Source of the DNA: Streptomyces malaysiensis subsp. samsunensis | GTDB taxonomy: Bacteria; Actinomycetota; Actinomycetes; Streptomycetales; Streptomycetaceae | Length of the DNA stretch: 64,000 nucleotides | Assembly: GCF_024519315.1 (NCBI RefSeq) | Contig: NZ_JANIIC010000037.1 | Coordinates: forward strand, 1 to 64,000 | Direction of reading: 5' to 3' | Shown here: positions 16,263 to 27,130 of the stretch, piece by piece | Position numbering within the stretch: the first letter of the stretch is position 1 | Layout: each line of letters begins with the position of its first letter | The notes under the pieces: model-generated | Databases searched by the model: none | What the model saw: only the letters and a program-made list of their open reading frames with translations | What the model was told of the DNA's origin: nothing | Position numbers and translations under genes: made by a program

Positions 16263-17915
16263 TCACCTCACATGGCGGCGGGCCTGGAGGGCCACCCCCA
16301 GGGCGAGGACCGTCCGGGGGTCCTCCAGGTCGCTGCCGAGCAGCCGGGAGATCCGGGCCAGCCGGTCGTACAGCGTCTGGCGGTTGAGGTGCAGCGAGCG
16401 GGCCGTCTCCGCCTTGCGGCCCGCATGCCGCAGATACGTCTCGAGGGTGGGCACCAGCGGCGGACGGGCGGTGCGGTCATGGGCGAGCAGCGGACCGATC
16501 ACCCGGTCGACGAAGGCGGCCAGATCGCCGTGCTCCCGCAGTCGCCACAGCAACAGGTCGACATCCAGGCTCCGTACGTCGTACCAGCCCCGGTCGGCCG
16601 GACCGCACGCCGCGTTCGCCGCCTCCGCCGCGTGCCGCAGCTCGGCGCCGGCCGCGTCCCAGCCGACCGCGAGCCCGGCGACCACCACCACCGGCGGCCG
16701 GGCGCCGGCCCGCTCCGGCCAGGCCCGCTCCACCGCGGCCCGCAGCGCCGCCGCGATCCGTTCGGCCACCGCGCCGCGCTCGGTGGCGCCGCGCAGCCCC
16801 GCCAGCAGCGGAACCCGCCCCTCCGGAAGCCGTACGCCGAGCAGCACCGGCACCCCGACCCCCGCCAGCTCCTCCTGGAGGGCGTGGGCCAGCGCCGCCC
16901 AGCTCTCCTGGCCCCCGGCCAGCGGCCGCGGATCCTCCACCAGCCGCATCACCACCGGCAGCAGCGATCCGCCCGAGCCCGGCCGGAAGCCCAGCACCCG
17001 GGCCTGCGCGGGGGCGTCCGACGCCTCGATCCGGCCCTCCGCGAGATCGGTGAGGAAGTCCCCGCGCCCGCGCGCCGCCAGCTCCTCCTCCTGGCGCGCC
17101 CGCAGCAGCACCACCGCCAGCAGATCCGCCGTCCGCTCGGCCGCGATCCGGTGCACCGGACCCAGCGGCCCGGCCACCGGCAGCACGGTCAGCCGCGCCC
17201 GTACGGCACCGGGGCCGGGCCCGCCGCCCGGGATGTCGGCCATCACACTGCCCGCCGGAGGCTCGGGCCGCTCGGCCGCGCGCCGCGCCCGCAGCCCCTC
17301 CCACACCTGGAGCGGATCGGCCGCGCCCGCCGGGGACGCACCGCCCGGCCCCGCCGCGTACAGCAGCTGCCCGTCGGGGGTCTCCAGGAAGACCGGATTG
17401 GCCGCGAAGGCGGCGAAGCGGCGCAGGATCTCCGGCACCCCGCCGCCGCTCAGCAGCACCTCGGTGGCCTGCCGGTGCACCACCTCGGCCTGGCGCAGCA
17501 GGGCGTAGTGCTCATTGACGATCTCGGTGTGGATCTCCTCGGTGACCGCTACGAACGGCACCTCGCGATGGAGTTGTACCAGCGGCAGCCCGCACGAGCG
17601 CGCCGTCTCCACGACCGGCCCCGGCAGCGTGCGGAACCGCGGCCCCAGCTCCACCACCAGTGCCGCGATGCCCCGCTCGGCGAGCCGGCGGACGAAGGCA
17701 CGCTGTTCGGCGGGGCGCGGTCCGACCCCCAGACCGGTGGTCAGCAGCAGCTCACCGCCCTTGAGCAGCGCGGCGATATTGGGCGCCTCGCCCGCGTGCA
17801 CCCAGCGCACCGGGCGGTCCAGCAGCTCTTCCCCGGACACCACCTCGGGGAGCCCGCGGCGCAGGGCGGGAAGGGCGAGGGCCCGCGCCACGGTGATCGT
17901 TCCCTGCGGTTCCAT
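16263..17915 (-). CDS. PucR family transcriptional regulator
   Basis: The 550-residue protein shows the PucR architecture. An N-terminal ligand-sensing domain spans residues 10-130 (EELLDRPVRWVHAGEAPNIAALLKGGELLLTTG). A central GGDEF-like region follows. The C-terminal PucR helix-turn-helix reads TLETYLRHAGRKAETARSLHLNRQTLYDRLARI. Relatives control purine, amino acid or polyamine catabolism, but the target here is unknown. Neither neighbour (GH64 and GH15) is an obvious target. The start ATG lies in a region with no strong ribosome binding site. A 27-bp repeat array lies upstream. Confidence 0.9.
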   Translation of the reverse strand: MEPQGTITVARALALPALRRGLPEVVSGEELLDRPVRWVHAGEAPNIAALLKGGELLLTTGLGVGPRPAEQRAFVRRLAERGIAALVVELGPRFRTLPGPVVETARSCGLPLVQLHREVPFVAVTEEIHTEIVNEHYALLRQAEVVHRQATEVLLSGGGVPEILRRFAAFAANPVFLETPDGQLLYAAGPGGASPAGAADPLQVWEGLRARRAAERPEPPAGSVMADIPGGGPGPGAVRARLTVLPVAGPLGPVHRIAAERTADLLAVVLLRARQEEELAARGRGDFLTDLAEGRIEASDAPAQARVLGFRPGSGGSLLPVVMRLVEDPRPLAGGQESWAALAHALQEELAGVGVPVLLGVRLPEGRVPLLAGLRGATERGAVAERIAAALRAAVERAWPERAGARPPVVVVAGLAVGWDAAGAELRHAAEAANAACGPADRGWYDVRSLDVDLLLWRLREHGDLAAFVDRVIGPLLAHDRTARPPLVPTLETYLRHAGRKAETARSLHLNRQTLYDRLARISRLLGSDLEDPRTVLALGVALQARRHVR

Positions 17916-17993
17916 GCCGCCACGCTAAGCGCTCCGCGGGAAGTGCCGCGAGGTGCGGTCGTTCGTCCGCGGCTGCGTCGTGGCCGGTCCCAC

Positions 17994-18074
17994 GCGGCGG
18001 AGCCGCATATCGACACAGCCGCGGCGGAGCCGCATATCGACACAGCCGCGGCGGAGCCGCACATCGACGCAGCC
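17994..18074 (+). repeat. 27-bp tandem repeat, 3 copies
   Basis: Three units each contain GCGGCGGAGCCGCATATCGA followed by CACAGCC; the third has two changes. The core GGCGGAGCCGCATAT is a palindrome-bearing motif also seen near 56.25 kb and 56.32 kb, so this is a locally amplified copy of a dispersed element. Confidence 0.88.
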
Positions 18075-18210
18075 CCGCGCCCCTTCGGGGCGCAGCCGAA
18101 CCGCACCGGACTTCGGCGAGGCCGCTCAGCCGCCCGGTCGATGTCCCGCCTCGACCGGCCTGGGCCCGCCCGGCGGACGCCGCCCGGCGGGCCGAGCCCG
18201 GACATGGGGT

Positions 18211-18233
18211 GCCCGGGCCCTCAGGGCCCGGGC
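18211..18233 (-). terminator. Hairpin after the GH15 gene
   Basis: A perfect hairpin, GCCCGGGCCC-TCA-GGGCCCGGGC, begins seven bases beyond the stop of the GH15 gene on the minus strand. It lacks a T-run, as usual for Streptomyces terminators. Confidence 0.75.
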
Positions 18234-18239
18234 CGGGGA

Positions 18240-20048
18240 TCAGCCTCCGTACGCGCCGGACGCCGTCAGCCGCAGCGCGGTGTCGATCAGCGGCACATGG
18301 CTGAACGCCTGCGGGAAGTTGCCCACCAACCGCTGGTTGCGCGAGTCCCACTCCTCGGACAGCAGCCCGAGGTCGTTGCGGAGCGCGAGCAGCTTCTCGA
18401 AGAGCTTCCGGGCCTCGTCCACCCGGCCGATCATCGCCAGGTCGTCGGCGAGCCAGAACGAGCAGGCCAGGAAGGCCCCTTCGTCGCCCTCCAGACCGTC
18501 CACCCCGGCGTCCTCGCCCGCCGTGGGGTAGCGCATGACGAAGCCGTCCTCGGTCGACAGCTCCCGCTGGATCGCCTCGATGGTGCCGATGACGCGCTTG
18601 TCGTCCGGCGGCAGGAAGCCCATCTGCGGGATGAGCAGCAGGGAGGCGTCCAGCTCCTTGGAGCCGTAGGACTGGGTGAAGGTATTGCGCTCGGCGTCGT
18701 AGCCCTTCTCGCAGACCTCCCGGTGGATCTCGTCGCGCAGCTCCCGCCAGCGGTCCAACGGGCCGTCCACATCGCCGGATTCGATCAGCTTGACGGTGCG
18801 GTCGACCGCGACCCAGGCCATCACCTTGGAGTGCACGAAGTGCCGGCGCGGGCCGCGCACCTCCCAGATGCCCTCGTCCGGCTCGTCCCAGTGGTCCTCG
18901 AGGTAGCCGATCAGCTTCAGCTGGAGGATGCTCGCGTAGTCGTTGCGCGCCAGACCCGTCATATGGGCCAGGTGCAGCGCCTCGGTGACCTCGCCGTACA
19001 CATCGAGCTGGACCTGGCCCGCCGCGCCGTTGCCGACCCGGACCGGCTGGGAGTTCTCATAGCCGGGCAGCCAGGTCAGCTCGGCCTCGGCCAACTCCCG
19101 CTCGCCCGCGATGCCGTACATGATCTGGAGGTTCTCCGGATCGCCCGCGACCGCGCGCAGCAGCCATTCGCGCCAGGCGCGCGCCTCCTCGCGGTAGCCG
19201 GTGCGCAGCAGCGAGGAGAGGGTGATCGCCGCGTCCCGCAGCCAGGTGAAGCGGTAGTCCCAGTTCCGGACGCCGCCGATCTCCTCCGGGAGGGAGGTGG
19301 TGGGCGCCGCGACGATGCCGCCGGTGGGGGCGTACGTCAGCGCCTTGAGCGTGATCAGCGAGCGGACCACCGCGTCCCGGTAGGGGCCGTGGTACGTGCA
19401 CTGCTCGACCCACTCCCGCCAGAACGCCTCGGTGGCCTCCAGCGCGACCTCCGGCTCGGGCAGCGCGGGCGGCTCGTTGTGCGAGGGCTGCCAGCTGATG
19501 GTGAAGGCGATCCGGTCGCCGGGGCCCACCGTGAAGTCGGAGTAGGTGGTGAGGTCCTTGCCGTAGGTGTCGGCCTCGGTGTCCAGCCACACCGAGTCCG
19601 GCCCCGCCACGGCGACGGTCCGGGTGTCCACCCTGTGCACCCAGGGCACGACCCAGCCGTAGGAGAACCGCATCCGCAGCGACGAGCGCATGGGCACCCG
19701 GCCGCTGACCCCCTCGACGATCCGCACCAGCTGCGGGGCGCCGTCACGCGGCGGCATGAAGTCGATCACACGGACCGTGCCACGCGGAGTGTCCCACTCC
19801 GACTCCAGGACCAGCGAGTCGCCGCGGTAGCGGCGGCGGTCGGCGGCGGGCGGTTCGCTCCCCGTGGGGGAGGCGGGCCCCAGCCGCCAGAAGCCGTGTT
19901 CCTCGGTCCCCAGCAGACTGGCGAAGACGGCATGGGAGTCGAAGCGAGGCAGGCACAGCCACTCAACCGTCCCGTCTCTACAGACGAGAGCGGCCGTCTG
20001 CATATCACCAATCAGTGCGTAATCCTCGATACGCCCGGCCACGTGCAT
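18240..20048 (-). CDS. Glycoside hydrolase family 15 protein (glucoamylase/trehalase-like)
   Basis: The 602-residue protein is a bacterial GH15 enzyme. The N-terminal part IEDYALIGDMQTAALVCRDGTVEWLCLPRFDS is the usual entry of the family, and the (alpha/alpha)6 barrel includes RNWDYRFTWLRDAAITLSSLL and LLIPQMGFLPPDD. No signal peptide is visible, so it should act in the cytosol. Mycobacterial relatives of this architecture are trehalases; others cut alpha-glucans. The substrate is therefore open. An in-frame GTG two codons inside is an alternative start because GGGGA lies closer to it. It is divergent from pyrG, with 399 bases between them. Confidence 0.88.
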   Translation of the reverse strand: MHVAGRIEDYALIGDMQTAALVCRDGTVEWLCLPRFDSHAVFASLLGTEEHGFWRLGPASPTGSEPPAADRRRYRGDSLVLESEWDTPRGTVRVIDFMPPRDGAPQLVRIVEGVSGRVPMRSSLRMRFSYGWVVPWVHRVDTRTVAVAGPDSVWLDTEADTYGKDLTTYSDFTVGPGDRIAFTISWQPSHNEPPALPEPEVALEATEAFWREWVEQCTYHGPYRDAVVRSLITLKALTYAPTGGIVAAPTTSLPEEIGGVRNWDYRFTWLRDAAITLSSLLRTGYREEARAWREWLLRAVAGDPENLQIMYGIAGERELAEAELTWLPGYENSQPVRVGNGAAGQVQLDVYGEVTEALHLAHMTGLARNDYASILQLKLIGYLEDHWDEPDEGIWEVRGPRRHFVHSKVMAWVAVDRTVKLIESGDVDGPLDRWRELRDEIHREVCEKGYDAERNTFTQSYGSKELDASLLLIPQMGFLPPDDKRVIGTIEAIQRELSTEDGFVMRYPTAGEDAGVDGLEGDEGAFLACSFWLADDLAMIGRVDEARKLFEKLLALRNDLGLLSEEWDSRNQRLVGNFPQAFSHVPLIDTALRLTASGAYGG

Positions 20049-20447
20049 TCCCCATTCGAACGGCCGTATTGCCCCGGAGGGCGCTTCTTACGGTCTCGGA
20101 AAATTCTGACGAGCTCTTGTACCGGGGGCGTGCTGGTGGTGCCGTGCCGGGGTGGCTCGCATGCGTGCGTCCGAAGAGGATACGACGGCGAGCGGTGATC
20201 CGCTTGAGCCCGTCCACATCGTGGCTCGCATCTCGCGGCCGATCGGGTGGCCAGGTCACGCATGGTGTTCGGGCGATTGCGCAGACCGAACGCGGGAACC
20301 AGGTCATCAGCGACCGCTCCGGGGCGCTGATACCCTGGTAGCCCGTGGAGCGGCGGGCACAAAACCCCCGAACCTCAGCGACGGCTCCCCCGGACCCCGG
20401 AACGGCTGCCGTACGCACACTCACGACGCGACCACGGGAGCCCCCTC
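20049..20447. other. Divergent control region of the GH15 gene and pyrG
   Basis: About 400 bp between two divergent starts hold the promoters of both genes, but I could not pick -35/-10 pairs with confidence. The sequence has a lower GC content than its flanks near 20.1 kb. The pyrG-proximal part contains GCTGATACCCTGGTAG, a possible -10 region. No known riboswitch or T-box was recognised. Confidence 0.4.
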
Positions 20448-22124
<1,677 letters not shown>

Positions 22125-22204
22125 CCGCTACGGTTGACGGGGGCGGGCGGCCGGTGCGGCCCCACCGCCCCGTCACCGCACGTGGAAAGGACGCTGAGAC
22201 AAGC

Positions 22205-22831
22205 ATGCGCATCCAGGACACCCCCGAGGAATGGCAGGTCACCGCCACCGCCACGCCGTTCACCGGCAACAAGACGAGCGTGCGCACGGACGAGGTGGAG
22301 ATGCCCGACGGCAGCCGGGTCAAGCGCGACTACCAGGTCCACCCCGGCTCCGTCGCCGTCCTCGCCCTGGACGAGGACGGCCGGGTGATCGTGCTGCGGC
22401 AGTACCGGCACCCGGTCCGCCAGCGGCTGTGGGAGATCCCGGCCGGTCTCCTGGACATCCCCGGTGAGAACCCGCTGCACGCCGCCCAGCGGGAGCTGTA
22501 TGAGGAGGCGCACGTCAAGGCCGAGGACTGGCGCGTGCTCGTCGATGTCTACACCTCGCCCGGCGGCTGTGACGAGGCCGTGCGGATCTTCCTGGCCCGG
22601 GAGATCTCCGCGGCCGAGGGCGAGCGGTTCGAGGTCTCCGAGGAGGAGGCCGACATGGAGCTCGCCCGGGTCTCGCTGGAGGAGCTGGTACGCGGCGCCC
22701 TCGTCGGCGAGCTGCACAACAACTGCCTCGCGGTCGGCGCGCTGGCGCTGCACGCCGCGCTCGCCGGTGACGGCATCGACGCCCTCCGCCCCGCCGACGC
22801 CCCCTGGCCGGCCCGGCCCTTCGCCGCGTAG
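22205..22831 (+). CDS. NUDIX hydrolase, ADP-ribose pyrophosphatase type
   Basis: This 208-residue protein resembles ADP-ribose pyrophosphatase. The Nudix box reads GLLDIPGENPLHAAQRELYEEAHV, with the metal-binding RELYEE; the Gly usual near the end of the box is His here, which I recall in other Streptomyces homologues too. A YTSPGGCDEAVRIFLAR segment follows the box, as in ADP-ribose hydrolases. The enzyme would cleave ADP-ribose to AMP and ribose 5-phosphate. It lies 80 bases after pyrG, as in related genomes. The end of the gene runs into a 22-bp tandem repeat that includes the stop codon. Confidence 0.88.
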   Translation: MRIQDTPEEWQVTATATPFTGNKTSVRTDEVEMPDGSRVKRDYQVHPGSVAVLALDEDGRVIVLRQYRHPVRQRLWEIPAGLLDIPGENPLHAAQRELYEEAHVKAEDWRVLVDVYTSPGGCDEAVRIFLAREISAAEGERFEVSEEEADMELARVSLEELVRGALVGELHNNCLAVGALALHAALAGDGIDALRPADAPWPARPFAA

Positions 22832-22926
22832 ACGCAACGAACCGCCGCGTAGACGCAACGGAACCGGCGCACAGGCCCGACGGAACCGGCGCACAGGCCC
22901 GACGGAACCGGCGCACAGGCCCGCGG
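22822..22926 (+). repeat. 21-22 bp tandem repeat, about 5 copies, containing a stop codon
   Basis: Two units of CGCCGCGTAGACGCAACGAAC are followed by three units of the diverged form CGGCGCACAGGCCCGACGGA. The first unit starts in the last codons of the Nudix gene and contains its TAG stop. Further decayed copies reach about 22985. Confidence 0.85.
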
Positions 22927-23123
22927 AGACGGCGCGCGGGCCCGTCGCGCCGACGCCTGGACCGTGGAACCGGCGCCTGGGCCCGCCCGGGTCCGGTGAA
23001 GATCCGATGGAGTGATTTTCGGTCCGTGCTGTGGGCCGCGAGTGCCGGGTACCTGACGCGGAGTGAACTACGCTCATAGTGAGCCGAAGGGGCTCGTACG
23101 CGCAGGTGGACGGGAGTGGGCCC

Positions 23124-25379
23124 GTGGCTGAGCAGGCGGTCGACACCGATGGGGAGCCGGCGGCCCCCCAAGAGCGGCAGCCGTCGTCCGCCGCGCCTGC
23201 TCCGTCCGCTTCCGGCCGTCCGCCCCAGGACGATCTGACGGCCTCCTCCGACACCCCGCCGCGGCAGCGGCGCTCCGCGAGTGCCGCGGCCGGGCGCGCG
23301 GACGCCCAGGACGGCGGGGTGTGGAGCGGGGCGACCCGGGCCGTGCTGTTCGCGGCGGCGGCCTCCGTGGGGCGGGGGTTCGCCGGGCGGCGGCGGGAGC
23401 TGCTCTCGCTGCGGGCCGATATCGAGCGCGCGGGCCTGGACACCCTCGCCGGCCGCAAGGCCGCCCGCAGCCGGGTGCTGCTGATCGCGGGCCGCCCCGG
23501 CTGGGGCCGTACGGCGCTGGCCGAGGAGCTCGCCAGGCGGCTCGCCGACGACTATCCCGACGGAGTGCTCGGAGCCCGGCTGACGACCTCCGCCGGAGAC
23601 CCCGTTCCCACCGAGCGCACCGCCCGCGAGCTGCTCGGACGGCTCGGTGTGACCGCCCCGCCCGGCGCGGACGAGGACGATCTGAGCGAGGCGCTGCGCG
23701 CGGCGCTCGACGGCAAGCGGGTGCTGCTGCTGCTCGATGACGTGGCCGGGGCCGAGCAGGTGGACGCGCTGCTGCCCGATGAGCCCGGCTGTCTGGTGGT
23801 CGCCGTCTCGCGCGGCCCGCTGACCGGGGTGCCGGATGTGCGGCCGTGCACGGTGGGCGGGCTGGATGTGAGCGCGGCGGTCGGGCTGCTGGCGCAGTAC
23901 ACCGGCCCCACCCGGATCACCTGCGACCCGGTGGCCGCGCAGTCCCTGGTCGAGGAGTGCGCGGGGCAGCCCGCCGCGCTCGTCCTGGTCGGCGGCTGGC
24001 TCGCCGCCTGCCCCCAGGCGTCGGTCGCCGACGCCCTGGCCCGGCTGCGCGAACTGCCGCCGGACGAGGGCGACCTCGACCATGGCGCCCGCCCCCTGAC
24101 CCGCGCCTTCCGGCTGGCCTTCGCCGCGCTGCCGTCCGCCGTCGCCCGGATGCTGCGGCTGCTGGTGCTGGCGCCCGGCGGCTCGGCCGACGCCCAGATC
24201 GCCTCCGCGCTGGCCGGTTGCTCGGTGGCCGACGGCGAGGCGGCGCTGGAGGGCTTCGCCGCGTACGGGATGCTGCGCCCGCGCGGGCCGGGGCGCTACC
24301 AGGTGCCCGGCTGCCTCTATCCGCTGCTGCGGGAGCGGCTGGCGGCCGAGGAGCGCCCGGCGGAGGTGGAGCTGGCGCGGGCGCGGATGCTGGAGCGGAC
24401 CGTACGGCAGCTGCACGCGTGCCGGCTGGCCGCCGACCCCGCCGGTTCGCCGGGCCGTAAGAAGCTGGCCGGGATGCCGAAGCCGCTGCGGTTTTCGTCG
24501 TCGGCGGAGGCGGCCGGCTGGCTGGAGGAGCGGCTGCCCACGCTGATCGAGGCCGCCCGGCTGGCCGTGGAGACCGGCCGACTCGACACCCTGGCACGGC
24601 GGTTGGTGGCCGCGCTGACCCACGCCCTGACCGCCCACCGGGGCGCCGCGGGTGCCGCGGTGGAGCTGTACGGGCTGCATCAGCTGGTGCTGGACGTGGC
24701 CCGGCGCCGCGACCTGCCGGTGGAACGGGCGGCCGCGCTGCTGAACCTCGGCGATCTGGACGGCGGGGCGGGCCGGGTGGACAAGGCCCTCGCCCGCTAC
24801 AAGAGCGCCCTGGAGGCGGCCCGCGCCTCGGGCGATCCGTATACGACCGGCCGCGCGCTGGAGTCGATCGGCGGCACATACGAGGAGCTGGAGGACTGGC
24901 ACCGGGCGGCCGACTGGTACGGACGCGCCCTGGAGCTGCGGCTGAGCCGCCGCGATCTGCCCGCGGCCGCCCGGCTGTACGCACGGCTCGGCACCGTCCA
25001 CGGCTACGCAGGGAAGTGGGGCGAGGCGCTGCGCGACTGGCGTGCCGCATCGGCCGCCTGCCGCCGCGCGGGGGACCGGCCGGGGTACGCACGGGCGCTC
25101 GGCGGCACCGCGGAGGCCCAGGAGCGCGCGGGGCGGCCGAAGGAGGCGCTGCGCACCTGGGCGGAGGTCGCCGCGGCCGCCCGGACCTGCGGTGACACCC
25201 GGCTGCACGCCGATCTGGCGCTGCATGTGGCGGACGCGCTGGACCGGCTCGGCGGGGATCCCGCGGTGGCCCGGTCGCTGCGCCGCACCGCCCGCAGGAT
25301 CGAGGCGGATGGGGCGGAGGACACGGGTTCGTCATCTCAGAGTGACGATAGAAACCCAGTCGACCTACGAAATCAGTAG
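23124..25379 (+). CDS. NB-ARC-like NTPase with TPR repeats
   Basis: The 751-residue protein has a disordered N-terminus, an STAND/NB-ARC-like nucleotide-binding region (about residues 90-430) and C-terminal TPR repeats (about 500-730; for example GRALESIGGTYEELEDWHRAADWYGRAL). Such proteins are signal-transducing switches in Streptomyces. The P-loop reads GRPGWGRTAL, with Arg where the catalytic Lys of Walker A is expected. Walker B is RVLLLLDDVAG. It may thus bind nucleotide weakly or not hydrolyse it. The GTG is chosen for GGGAG seven bases upstream; the frame is open 45 bases further back. It lies between the Nudix and ald genes, a conserved position. Confidence 0.8.
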   Translation: MAEQAVDTDGEPAAPQERQPSSAAPAPSASGRPPQDDLTASSDTPPRQRRSASAAAGRADAQDGGVWSGATRAVLFAAAASVGRGFAGRRRELLSLRADIERAGLDTLAGRKAARSRVLLIAGRPGWGRTALAEELARRLADDYPDGVLGARLTTSAGDPVPTERTARELLGRLGVTAPPGADEDDLSEALRAALDGKRVLLLLDDVAGAEQVDALLPDEPGCLVVAVSRGPLTGVPDVRPCTVGGLDVSAAVGLLAQYTGPTRITCDPVAAQSLVEECAGQPAALVLVGGWLAACPQASVADALARLRELPPDEGDLDHGARPLTRAFRLAFAALPSAVARMLRLLVLAPGGSADAQIASALAGCSVADGEAALEGFAAYGMLRPRGPGRYQVPGCLYPLLRERLAAEERPAEVELARARMLERTVRQLHACRLAADPAGSPGRKKLAGMPKPLRFSSSAEAAGWLEERLPTLIEAARLAVETGRLDTLARRLVAALTHALTAHRGAAGAAVELYGLHQLVLDVARRRDLPVERAAALLNLGDLDGGAGRVDKALARYKSALEAARASGDPYTTGRALESIGGTYEELEDWHRAADWYGRALELRLSRRDLPAAARLYARLGTVHGYAGKWGEALRDWRAASAACRRAGDRPGYARALGGTAEAQERAGRPKEALRTWAEVAAAARTCGDTRLHADLALHVADALDRLGGDPAVARSLRRTARRIEADGAEDTGSSSQSDDRNPVDLRNQ

Positions 25380-25576
25380 TGGTGCTCCAAAAGATTGGTG
25401 CATTGCAAGGCTAGACAGTGCGAGGTCCTTCATTAGACTGGCTGTACCGCGATTGTTGCGGTCGTCTCCGGCATGCGGACGCGTTCCGGTTTGCCTGTCT
25501 ATGGTCGATGGTGTATCGAGCAGTGGCCGGCTATGGCGATATGTTCCTTTTCCCCCATTCAAGGACCGTGATCGAC
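25380..25576 (+). promoter_or_regulatory. ald upstream region
   Basis: This 197-bp stretch has clearly lower GC than its neighbours, typical of a regulated promoter. It contains a small hairpin ACCGC-GATTGTT-GCGGT (25446-25462) that may be an operator or leader structure. In other actinobacteria ald responds to alanine through AsnC/Lrp-type regulators; no such site could be proven here. Confidence 0.4.
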
Positions 25577-26692
25577 GTGAAGGTCGGTATCCCCCGCGAG
25601 GTCAAGAACAACGAGTTCCGGGTGGCCATCACCCCCGCCGGTGTGCATGAGCTGGTCCGCGGCGGCCATGAGGTCGTCGTCGAGCGGAGCGCGGGCCTCG
25701 GCTCGTCCATCGCCGACGAGGAGTACATCGCCGCCGGTGCGCGCGTTCTCGGCACCGCCGACGAGGTGTGGGCCGCCGCCGACCTGCTGCTGAAGGTCAA
25801 GGAGCCCATCGCGGAGGAGTACCACCGGCTGCGCAAGGGCCAGACGCTCTTCACCTATCTGCATCTGGCCGCCTCCCGGGCCTGCACCGACGCGCTCCTG
25901 GAGTCCGGCACCACCGCCATCGCCTACGAGACCGTCGAGACCGCCAACCGCGCCCTGCCGCTGCTCGCGCCGATGTCCGAGGTCGCGGGCCGGATCGCGC
26001 CGCAGGTCGGCGCGTACCACCTGATGCGCTCGGCCGGCGGCCGCGGTGTGCTGCCCGGTGGAGTGCCGGGTGTGGCCGCCGCGCGGGCCGTCGTCATCGG
26101 CGGTGGCGTCTCCGGGTGGAACGCCGCCCAGATCGCCATCGGCATGGGCTTCCACGTCACCCTGCTCGACAAGGACATCAACAAGCTGCGCGAGGCCGAC
26201 CGGATCTTCGGCAACCGCGTGCGGACCATCGCCTCCAACGCCTTTGAACTGGAGAAGGCCGTCCTCGACGCCGACCTGGTCATCGGCGCGGTGCTCATCC
26301 CGGGCGCCAAGGCGCCCAAGCTGGTCACCAACGAGCTGGTGTCCCGGATGAAGCCGGGAAGTGTCCTTGTCGACATCGCGATCGACCAGGGCGGCTGCTT
26401 CGAGGACTCCCGGCCCACCACCCACGCCGAGCCGACCTTCGAGGTGCACAACTCGGTCTTCTACTGCGTGGCCAACATGCCCGGCGCGGTGCCGAACACC
26501 TCCACCTACGCGCTCACCAACGCCACGCTCCCGTACATCGTGGAGCTGGCCAACCGCGGCTGGCGGGACGCGCTGCGCCGGGACGCCGCGCTGGCCAAGG
26601 GGCTCAACACCCATGAGGGGCAGGTCGTCTACGGCCCGGTGGCCGAGGCGCACGAACTGCCGGCCGTCGAACTGAGCTCGCTGATCGGCTGA
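25577..26692 (+). CDS. ald: Alanine dehydrogenase
   Basis: The 371-residue enzyme interconverts L-alanine and pyruvate plus ammonia with NAD. The N-terminal MKVGIPREVKNNEFRVAITPAGV is highly conserved, the NAD-binding Rossmann motif is VVIGGGVSGWNAAQIA and the C-terminal MPGAVPNTSTYALTNATLPY is diagnostic. The length equals that of family members from the second GTG; the earlier GTG would add three residues. The gene stands alone behind a lower-GC control region and ends at a very strong hairpin. Confidence 0.95.
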   Translation: MKVGIPREVKNNEFRVAITPAGVHELVRGGHEVVVERSAGLGSSIADEEYIAAGARVLGTADEVWAAADLLLKVKEPIAEEYHRLRKGQTLFTYLHLAASRACTDALLESGTTAIAYETVETANRALPLLAPMSEVAGRIAPQVGAYHLMRSAGGRGVLPGGVPGVAAARAVVIGGGVSGWNAAQIAIGMGFHVTLLDKDINKLREADRIFGNRVRTIASNAFELEKAVLDADLVIGAVLIPGAKAPKLVTNELVSRMKPGSVLVDIAIDQGGCFEDSRPTTHAEPTFEVHNSVFYCVANMPGAVPNTSTYALTNATLPYIVELANRGWRDALRRDAALAKGLNTHEGQVVYGPVAEAHELPAVELSSLIG

Positions 26693-26699
26693 AGGACAC

Positions 26700-26770
26700 C
26701 GGGAGTTCACCGGCCCCTGGGCGACGCGCGGAGCGCACCGGCTCCGGCCGCCGGGGCCGGTGAACTCCCG
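26700..26770 (+). terminator. Long hairpin after ald
   Basis: Perfect 18-bp arms CGGGAGTTCACCGGCCCC and GGGGCCGGTGAACTCCCG are separated by 35 bases that are themselves GC-rich. It begins seven bases after the ald stop codon and probably ends transcription from both sides. Confidence 0.85.
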
Positions 26771-27130
26771 TTGCCGTTCCGTCAACCCGAACCGTCAACC
26801 ACATGTCAACAACGGGCATCCGGCCGGGTCTTGTCGATGGGCGAGGCCCGGCCGAAGGCGTGTCCGCTGTGTCCCGTATCGAGGGCTGGCCATGGCTCGG
26901 CCAACTCGCCCTAAATGCAACTATTCAGACGCTTTATGCGGTGGTGAAATCTCCGCGGCACCGTTCACACGCCCTTGACATTGGGGTGTTCGATTGCCGA
27001 CACATCGTGCCGTGTCCGGTGGATTGTGTTGCTGCGGACCGGTGACACGCCATAGAGTCGCCAACCGTCGGCATGGTGTCACGCTGACCTATAGAGAAAT
27101 TTCCTGGTCACCAAGGAGGTAGGACGACTT
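26771..27130 (+). other. Upstream region of the parA-like operon
   Basis: About 360 bp without a gene. It has lower GC than the flanks, an imperfect inverted repeat around 27043-27080 (GTGACACGCCAT / ATGGTGTCAC), and ends in an excellent AAGGAGGT ribosome binding site. No parS-like GTTTCACGTGAAAC site was seen. Confidence 0.5.

Larger units (their letters stand above)
17916..18239. other. Intergenic region between the GH15 and PucR genes
   Basis: This 324-bp stretch holds the upstream region of the PucR gene, a three-copy 27-bp tandem repeat, a GC-rich stretch with CCCCTTCGGGG hairpin potential and the terminator of the GH15 gene. No coding signal was seen. Confidence 0.6.

Noticed and set aside
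16131..20198. 1355-residue plus-strand frame opposite the PucR and GH15 genes
   Set aside because: It is the complement of two well-supported genes and is rich in Arg, Gln, His and Gly, the composition of antisense frames in Streptomyces.
26771..27130. parS site upstream of the ParA-like gene
   Set aside because: No sequence close to GTTTCACGTGAAAC was found, so this ParA is not linked to a ParB/parS system here.
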